Part shown: one piece after another, positions 60,001 to 64,000 of the stretch
Layout: each line of letters opens with the position of its first letter
How positions within the stretch are numbered: position 1 is the first letter of the stretch
NCBI GenBank assembly: GCA_964017235.1
Contig: OZ024931.1
Coordinates: 94,273,721-94,337,720, forward strand
Length of the DNA: 64,000 nt
DNA from: Sabellastarte sp. h YS-2021
Lineage: Eukaryota > Annelida > Polychaeta > Sabellida > Sabellidae
Reading direction: 5' to 3'
Translations under genes and position numbers: made by a program
Notes under the pieces: model-generated
What the model saw: only the letters and a program-made list of their open reading frames with translations
Told to the model about the DNA's origin: nothing
The model's database searches: none

Positions 60001-60241
60001 ATCCTGACAGGAGAGGCCCTGTATACAGAAGGTGCAAGTAACCTGAAATTTCAAAAAAGACAGCAAAAGCTTAAATACACACACCAAGTGTACAGATATA
60101 TATATAAACAAATAAAAATCGAAGAGCAACTTACCGACGGCCGCAGGTGCAGAGCAAGGACCAGAGGCCGGTATATTGCTATCTACAGTCGCAACACTAC
60201 TACTGCCACTCTGATAGCTACAACTGTCAAACTCACCCTCA
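39078..60241 (-). CDS. FNIP: Folliculin-interacting protein (FNIP1/2 type), 14 exons through the stop; N-terminus off window
   Basis: Partner of folliculin; the FLCN-FNIP complex is a RagC/D GAP at the lysosome and binds AMPK and HSP90 (family knowledge). Exons in transcript order: 60135-60241, 59547-59645, 55415-55569, 55169-55251, 54596-54716, 53187-53353, 52410-52527, 51990-52042, 47148-49784, 46715-46843, 43746-43970, 42980-43115, 41407-41522, 39078-39159 (TGA at 39078-39080). All junctions are GT-AG and in phase; total 4,228 nt, about 1,408 residues. Recognisable blocks: [76 protein letters not shown] (middle region), SLFDEYF, then the C-terminal domain with [60 protein letters not shown] and, in the last exon, [20 protein letters not shown]. 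The N-terminal longin-type part is beyond 64000. Longer than vertebrate FNIP1 (about 1,166) because of one large exon. Vertebrates have two paralogues; this looks like the single invertebrate gene. Confidence 0.95.
39162..39346 (-). repeat. Degenerate minisatellite at the last FNIP acceptor (first half)
   Basis: Units of about 34 bp around CTACAAACA.AG..AATGGCTCAGAACACA start beside the acceptor of the last exon (exon edge 39159) and stop at element A4. The other half continues at 40947-41110 with TACAAACACAGATAATGGCTCAG. A4 therefore inserted into the minisatellite. Confidence 0.65.
39347..40946 (-). mobile_element. Family A element, copy A4, full length, in last FNIP intron
   Basis: Reverse orientation: tail at 39347 (TAGCAGAGACGCCCGC, ACCCCACAGCCTAGG), 3' unique region, array of about 145-bp units (39.8-40.86 kb), GGCGGG-type run, GGACACCATGGGTGAAAACAA, and head hairpin at 40918-40946 with perfect ACAGCCCTTAAGGGCTGT. 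Six perfect AGGTCAAAGGTCA motifs: 39861, 40007, 40153, 40299, 40445 and 40737 (13 nt each, + strand). Confidence 0.87.
40947..41110 (-). repeat. Second half of the minisatellite split by A4
   Basis: Continues the roughly 34-bp units of 39162-39346: ACACAGAAAAATGCTCAAAACACAGG, ATAATGGCTCAGAACAGACATACAAACACAG and so on. Confidence 0.6.
41671..41758. repeat. Long hairpin, 41-nt arms, 6-nt loop
   Basis: Left arm 41671-41711 starts AGGAATATATCAC and ends GCAGAATTTTA. Right arm 41718-41758 is its reverse complement at 37 of 41 positions. Lies in the FNIP intron between exons 41407-41522 and 42980-43115, directly next to the ATTCTAACATGAC-type element end at about 41750-41773. Confidence 0.9.
41750..42140. 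mobile_element. Element with CTAACATGAC termini, about 390 bp
   Basis: TATTCCTACTCTAACATGAC at the left and the inverted GTCATGTTAGAATGAATA near 42123-42140 at the right; the same termini bound the MITE at 34687-34838. The interior carries a further copy of GCAGAATTTTAG also seen in the adjacent hairpin. The hairpin at 41671-41758 may belong to it. Confidence 0.55.
42170..42870 (-). repeat. Diverged P-core array with G-block end
   Basis: ACTGTAAATGCAATAGT.TTC.AGTTACAACT.ATTTACT, AACAGTGA.AA.CT and ATGAGCTAC recur with about 130-bp spacing; GACAAGTCAGCTGACATAAAAATC at about 42815 is the G-block motif. In the FNIP intron. Confidence 0.6.
44156..45864 (-). mobile_element. Family A element, copy A5, in FNIP intron
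   Basis: Tail hairpin GCATC-AGA-GATGC at 44162-44174, CCCCGCAGCC, the conserved 3' unique region (nearly the same as in A2 around 5200-5620), eight array units, GGCGGG-type run, and a damaged head ending in AAGGGCTGTGGGGT at 45864. Seven perfect DR1 motifs at 44646, 44790, 44936, 45223, 45369, 45515 and 45661. Confidence 0.85.
45865..46714 (-). other. FNIP intron sequence without recognised element
   Basis: AT-rich sequence between element A5 and the exon at 46715. No array, hairpin or tRNA-like region noticed. Confidence 0.5.
47148..49784 (-). CDS. FNIP: FNIP large central exon (879 codons, mostly low-complexity linker)
   Basis: Part of the FNIP gene, listed separately because it holds most of the protein. 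The acceptor (TTTTCAG, + strand 49785-49791) precedes the codons for [20 protein letters not shown]; the donor is at 47142-47147. The first 60 or so residues are the conserved end of the middle domain ([17 protein letters not shown]). The rest is acidic and Ser/Glu/Asp-rich, with no predicted fold, and is much longer than the equivalent human linker. Short conserved islands remain: a Cys pair in [27 protein letters not shown] near the end, and [20 protein letters not shown] and LDSGVYDD resemble phosphodegron or kinase-site clusters, which is inference. The open frame continues upstream through the intron to 50014 because of a minisatellite copied from this exon's start (see repeat at 49785-50030); those codons are not expected in the protein. 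Confidence 0.93.
49785..50030 (-). repeat. Degenerate minisatellite copied from the large-exon acceptor
   Basis: On the - strand, units of about 27-30 bp repeat TTACTTTTCAGTGA-(C/T)-TTGTA, i.e. the acceptor CAG and the first bases of the exon. The two copies nearest the exon are almost identical to it; those farther away decay. The frame stays open across them, so conceptual translation shows repeated LFSDLY-like text before the true DLYGAIG. Confidence 0.8.
50721..51850 (-). mobile_element. Family A element, copy A6, head lost, in FNIP intron
   Basis: Tail AATAGCACCGGAGTTGCC, TACCCCACAGCCC, the 3' unique region and about four diverged array units, the last broken by a tRNA-like insert (about 51487-51650). 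Perfect DR1 at 51440-51452 and 51752-51764. Confidence 0.75.
51487..51650 (+). mobile_element. tRNA-derived SINE-like insert in A6
   Basis: Interrupts one A6 array unit. Contains TTTAGCTCAGCTGGTTAAAGAG (box A-like, about 51547-51568) and AAAAGTCCGAGTCATCC (weak box B, about 51597-51613). No intact cloverleaf, so this is not a functional tRNA gene. Confidence 0.5.
52528..53186 (-). other. FNIP intron without recognised element
   Basis: Plain AT-rich intron between exons 52410-52527 and 53187-53353. Confidence 0.5.
53333..54410 (-). repeat. Minisatellite of 38-41 bp, about 26 copies, made from an FNIP acceptor and exon start
   Basis: On the - strand each unit reads TGTGTTTAGGCACTGGACCACTTCTG followed by TTTACGTATGTC or similar. 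The first part equals the true splice acceptor (TTTAG at 53354-53358 on +) plus the first 17 nt of the exon 53187-53353. I count 26 copies after the exon's own, at 37-42 bp spacing from 53380 to 54370, plus one or two decayed ones near 54490. Two sub-variants alternate: GGCACTGGACC and AGATACTAGACC. Confidence 0.93.
54790..54908 (-). mobile_element. tRNA-derived SINE-like fragment
   Basis: On the - strand: CAGTAGCCTAGTGGTTAG (box A type) and GCGGTTCAACTCCCAC (box B type) with about 45 nt between, at + strand 54835-54905, followed by a short AT-rich body. Lies in an FNIP intron. Arms do not make a full cloverleaf with a clear anticodon stem, so I call a SINE, not a tRNA gene. Confidence 0.6.
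56215..57226 (-). mobile_element. Head-F element F1 with N-core array, in FNIP intron
   Basis: Head hairpin 57196-57222 (ATGTCCACCCC ... GGGGTGGACAT), then on the - strand ATTATTTTTGCTTTGTCC and GCCGTCCGCCGTCC, a P-like stretch (57.0-57.1 kb), and about 4.5 N-core units (56.22-57.0 kb) with AAATCGCTCTATCTCGCACGG and the AAAATGGCCGCCATTTT palindrome. ORFs on both strands are by-products. Tail not resolved. Confidence 0.8.
57590..57962. mobile_element. hAT-like MITE, 373 bp, with 8-bp target duplication
   Basis: Flanked by TGATATAG at 57582-57589 and 57963-57970. Ends TAGTGTTG... and ...CCACCACTA are imperfect inverted repeats (TAGTGTTGTT / TAGTGGTGGC); both sides carry CCGGTTACCGG-like and ACGAAATCCG blocks further in. 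8-bp duplications and (C/T)AGTG.TG termini are typical of hAT (established). No transposase. A truncated relative lies at about 60500-60647. Confidence 0.85.
57960..58485 (+). repeat. Minisatellite, 25-bp unit, about 20 copies
   Basis: Unit TACAGTATACAGCTCATCAA-ACTGA, very uniform, with CTCATC/CTTATC and TACAG/TATAG variants. Two or three older units precede the MITE at 57530-57585, so the MITE split the array and the part to its right expanded afterwards, or the reverse order of events with the left part stable. Confidence 0.95.
58805..59500 (-). mobile_element. Head-E element E2, short, in FNIP intron
   Basis: Head around + strand 59481-59499 (GTATCCACCGGATGCATAC), then on the - strand TTTGGTTTAGTGTTTAGTAA, AGAGAGATTTTTGGC, two E-core units (58.88-59.21 kb) and a tail with GGTGGATACAG and GCGCTAG near 58805-58835. 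An AT/AG microsatellite is at 59243-59288. Compared with E1 it gives the E-family ends. Confidence 0.75.
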
Positions 60242-60499
60242 CTGAAACAAACAGGAAAACACGGTGTAGGAACATTCAGGTTGAGGATGGCATCACCTTG
60301 CTTCTGTTTGCTGTGAAAATTTCATAAGTTACAGGACAGATTACCTCTTCTTTCTGATATCTGATGTGGTATTCACCTTACTTACATATTTAACTTTTAT
60401 TCTACATGTATAGAAATTGGAGTTAGATAGCTAACAATAAAAGAATGACAAAAGATCATACAATAGGGTCAAAAGGGACAATGACTATATATATTTATA

Positions 60500-60647
60500 G
60501 AAGTGGTGTGAACGATAAACTGGCACACAGCATTTCGTTTCATTTGGGGAGAAATGACAAAATCCGCAAAGAATATTTAAGTACAAGTTATTGAAAACGT
60601 CATTGTATTGGGCTTTATACTGGTCAATGCTTCATCAAAACAATAAA
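60500..60647. mobile_element. Truncated copy of the hAT-like MITE
   Basis: GAAGTGGTGTGAACGATAAACTGGC, CGTTTCATTTGGGGAGAAATGACAAAATCCGCAAAGAATATTT and CTTCATCAAAACAATAAAA match the left 150 bp of the element at 57590. It stops where element B5 begins at 60648. Confidence 0.7.
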
Positions 60648-61012
60648 AACTAGAGGATCGCTCGCAAAAAAAAAGATAATGTTTTTGCATAGAAAAAACA
60701 AAGCGTCCCGAAAAGGATATAGGTGAGTGCTAAAGTATTAAGAAAATGCTTCGTTTCTAGCCTTATACTGTTGTGGCAACCAAAGTCAGCGCAGTCTGCT
60801 CTATCTAGCATGGTTTTCGAGATATAAGCATTTTTGTGTTTTGCAAAAACTTTGAAAATTCAAAATGGCCACCATTTTTGGGGAGACAAAAATTTTTGTC
60901 AAGACCACTGCCGTGGAGTGTATCTCCCGCCGAGCATTAAAGCAGAAGAAATAGCTTTTCCGAGATATTCACAATTTTTCATTTTCGTGTGTGAAAGGTC
61001 TTCCAAAAGTAG

Positions 61013-62600
61013 GTGAATGAGTTATTTGAGAAAAATTGGCTATCTGCAATACTATTAAGAGATAATTCACATTTACTCATTTTGAGTAGGTGAATAATTA
61101 TCTATGGGTCTGAAACTTCACCAAGTGAAAGCTCTCCCAAAAGTAGGTGAATGAGTTATTTGAGAAAAATTGGCTATCCGCAATACTTTTAGAGATAATT
61201 CGCATTTACTCATTTTGAGTAGGTGAGTAATTAGCTATGGGTCTGAAACTTCACCATGTGAAAGCTCTCCCACAAGTAGATGAATGAGTATTTGATAAAA
61301 ATTGGGTATCCGCAATACTTTTACAGATAATTAGCATTTACTCATTTTGAGTAGGTGAGTAATTTGCTATGGGTCTGAAACTTCACCAAGTGAAAGCTCT
61401 CCCAAAAGTAGGTGAATGAGTTATTTGAGAAAAATTGGCTATCTGCAATACTTTTAGAGATAATTCGCATTTACTCATTTTGAGTAGACGAGTAATTAGC
61501 TATGGGTCTGAAACTTCACCAAGTGAAAGCTCTCCCAAAAGTAGGTCAATGATTAATTTGAGAAAAATTGGCTATCTGCAATACTTTTAGAGATAATTCG
61601 CATTTACTCATTTTGAGTAGGTGAGTAATTAGCTATGGGTGTGAAACTTCACCAAGTGAAAGCTCTCCCAAAAGTAGGTGAATGATTAATTTGAGAAAAA
61701 CTGGCTATCTGCAATACTTTTAGAGATAATTCGCATTTACTCATTTTGAGTAGGTGAGTAATTAGCTATGGGTCTGAAACTTCACAGAGTGAAAGCTCTC
61801 CCAAAAGTAGGTGAATGAGTTATTTGAGAAAAATTGGCTATCTGCAATACTTTTAGAGATAATTCGCATTTACTCATTTTGAGTAGGTGAGTAATTAGCT
61901 ATGGGTCTGAAACTTCACCAAGTGAAAGCTCTCCCAAAAGTAGGTGAATGAGTTATTTGAGAAAAATTGGCTATCTGCAATACTTTTAGAGATAATTCGC
62001 ATTTACTCATTTTGAGTAGGTGAGTAATTAGCTATGGGTCTGAAACTTCACCAAGTGAAAGCTCTTCCAAAAGTAGGTGAATGAGTTATTTGAGAAAAAT
62101 TGGCTATCTGCAATACTTTTAGAGATAATTCGCATTTACTCATTTTGAGTAGGTGAGTAATTAGCTATGGGTCTAAAACTTCACCCAGTGAAAGCTCTCC
62201 CACAAGTAGGTGAATGAGTTATTTGAGAAAAATTGGCTATCCGCAATACTTTTACAGATAATTAGCATTTACTCATTTTGAGTAGGTAAATAATTAGCTA
62301 TGGGTCTGAAACTTCACCATGTGAAAGCTCTCCCAAAAGTAGGTGAATGAGTTATTTGAGAAAAATTGGCTATCTGCAATACTTTTAGAGATAATTCGCA
62401 TTTACTCATTTTGAGTAGGTGAGTAATTGGCTATGGGTCTGAAACTTCACCATGTGAAAGCTCTTCCAAAAGTAGGTGAATGAGTTATTTGAGAAAAATT
62501 GGCCATCTGCAATACTTTTAGAGGTAATTCGCATTTACTCTTTTTGAGTAGGTGAGCAATTAGCTATGGGTCTGAAACTTCACCAAGTGAAAGCTCTTTG
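61013..62600 (-). repeat. P-core tandem array, 132-bp unit, 12 copies
   Basis: GGGTCTGAAACTTCACC recurs at 61106, 61239, 61371 and onward at 132-133 bp. Units hold AAAGTAGGTGAATGAGTTATT, GGCTATCTGCAATACTTTTA and CATTTACTCATTTTGAGTAG. Very uniform, so recently expanded or homogenised. Confidence 0.95.
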
Positions 62601-62614
62601 GGATAGCTGCTCTG

Positions 62615-63560
62615 CAGAGATACCCTGAAGATAAAAAATTTCGTCGAAATCGCTCTATGTAGCACGGTTTTCGAAATATTAGCATTTTTGTGTTTTGCAA
62701 TTTTTGTGCAAAAATTCGAAAATTCAAAATGGCCGCCATTTTTGGCGAGACAAAATTTTTTTGAAAATTGGCATGGCTACTGTGCAGAGATACCCAGTGG
62801 GTCAAAAATTTCGTCGAAATCGCTCTATCTAGCACGGTTTTCGAGATATAAGCATTTTTGAGTTTTGCAATTTTGCGAAAAATTCGAAAATTCAAAATGG
62901 CCGCCATTTTTGGCGAGAAATTGTTTGTTTGAAAATTGGCATGGCTACTCTGCAGAGATACCCTGCGGGTCAAAAATTTCGTCAAAATCGCTCTATCTAG
63001 CAGGGTTTTCGAGATATAAGCATTTTTATGTTTTGCAATTTTTGCGAAAAATTCGAAAATTCAAAATGGCCGCCATTTTTGGCGAGACAAAAGTTTTTTG
63101 AAAATTGGCATGGCTACTCTGCAGATATACCCTGTGGGTCAAAAATTTCGTCGAAATCGCTCTATCTAGCAGGGTTTTCGAGATATAAGCATTTTTGTTT
63201 TGCAATTTTTGCGAAAAATTCGAAAATTCAAAATGGCCGCCATTTTTGGCGAGACAAAAATTTTTTGAAAATTGGGAAAAGTACTCCGGAGAGATATCCT
63301 GCGAGTCAAAAATTTTGTCGAAATTGCTCTATCTAGCACGGTTTTTGAGATATAAGCATTTTTGTGTTTTGCAATTTTTGCGAAAATTTCGAAAATTCAA
63401 AATGGCCGCCATTTTGGGCGAGACAAAAATTTTTTGAAAATTGGGAAAACTACTCCGCAGAGATACCCTGCGGGTCAAAAATTTCGTCGAAATCGCTCTA
63501 TCTAGCACGGTTTTCGAGATATAAGCATTTTTGTGTTTTCCTTATTTGGAAAATTCGAAA
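62615..63560 (-). repeat. N-core tandem array, 168-bp unit, six copies
   Basis: AATCGCTCTATCTAGCACGG recurs at about 168-bp spacing (AGCACGG at 62661, 62831, 62999, 63168, 63335, 63503); each unit has the AAAATGGCCGCCATTTT palindrome. Runs of ORF in both directions are by-products of the repeat. Confidence 0.93.
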
Positions 63561-64000
63561 TGATTAATTAATCATTAATTACTCGGCCATTTCTTGACCA
63601 ATCAATGCCAAAATCTAATGATTTCCAGATTTTAATAGAATGAATGTATTTGCCAAGTTTCAGGTGAATTGATAAAATTCCTTTCAAGTTATCATCCGGA
63701 CAAGCTTCCCCATCGAAAAAAGACATTTTTGGTCATGTGACCTCTCTGATTGGTTGAAATGTCACTGCAGCATATTCAAAAAAATTCCCCAAGGCTACTG
63801 CCTAAACCTGCCAAATTTGAAAAGAATCCGCCTAACGGTTACAGAGTTATAAGGAAAACAAAATGCGGAGCCGGCGGAGCCAGAAGCTCTCCCATACACA
63901 AACAAGCGTCCCTTGCGGGACGCTTAACAAGATGCACTCAGAGAGAGCAAAACGCTCGACTCAATGTGACCAGTCTCACAAGTGTTATAAAGTATAACAC

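Larger units (their letters stand above)
60648..63927 (-). mobile_element. Head-B element B5, complete, with P and N arrays
   Basis: Read on the - strand: head hairpin at + strand 63904-63927 (AAGCGTCCC TTGC GGGACGCTT), a leader with GGAGCCGGCGGAGCC, GTCCGGATGATAACTTGAAAGG, six N-core units (62.62-63.56 kb), twelve P-core units (61.0-62.6 kb), then GGGACGCTTTG, GTTTTTTCTATGCAAAAAC and GCGATCCTCTAGT at the 60648 end. Both ends agree with B1 and B3. No coding capacity. Confidence 0.85.

Noticed and set aside
62560..63567. Overlapping ORFs reading [20 protein letters not shown] on + and related text on -
   Set aside because: Translations of the 168-bp N-core array (also divisible by 3); no protein domain.

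Overview
This is nuclear DNA of an animal. It is AT-rich, with spliced genes (GT-AG introns) and a very high load of interspersed and tandem repeats. The repeat style (GACCTTGACC-type arrays, hairpin-capped elements with tandem-repeat cores, DIRS-like retrotransposons) looks most like a marine lophotrochozoan, probably a bivalve mollusc. That assignment is inference; no species was identified.

Two host genes are present and both run off the window. (1) On the + strand, 2893-10785, eight exons encode the last 244 residues of a mitochondrial carrier that best matches UCP4 (SLC25A27); its first exons lie before the window or were not found. (2) On the - strand, 60241 down to 39078, fourteen exons encode about 1,408 residues of a folliculin-interacting protein (FNIP1/FNIP2 type) through its stop codon; its N-terminal exons lie beyond position 64000. 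The genes converge, tail to tail. Reading frame is kept across every splice junction I could place. Both genes bear on energy metabolism (mitochondrial uncoupling; FLCN-FNIP-Rag/AMPK nutrient signalling), but no functional link is shown by the sequence beyond proximity.

The 28 kb between the stop codons, and most introns, are filled with mobile DNA. Two decayed DIRS-like retrotransposons (21.7-23.6 kb on -, 29.0-33.3 kb on +) carry RNase H and tyrosine recombinase remnants; the second also keeps a gag-like ORF and a reverse transcriptase remnant. The dominant component is a set of non-autonomous elements that share one plan: a 19-29 nt head hairpin, a short T-rich and GCC-rich leader, a long tandem array, and a short tail with its own hairpin. 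At least six head types (here A to F) and several core arrays (A 145 bp, M 158 bp, E 147 bp, N 168 bp, P 133-139 bp, Q about 150 bp, D 343 bp) are visible. The same core occurs behind different heads, so heads and cores seem to have been exchanged. Family A arrays carry perfect AGGTCAAAGGTCA (DR1) nuclear-receptor motifs, at least 22 copies in the window, many inside introns of the two genes.

Other structures: a foldback/MULE-like element with 9-bp target duplication that itself holds a head-B element (26.8-28.6 kb); a hAT-like MITE with perfect 8-bp target duplication (57.6-58.0 kb); two elements sharing ATTCTAACATGAC termini; and minisatellites next to 3' splice sites of FNIP, two of which clearly copy the splice acceptor and the start of the exon. 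The last group, together with the modular hairpin-capped elements, is the most unusual content of the window.
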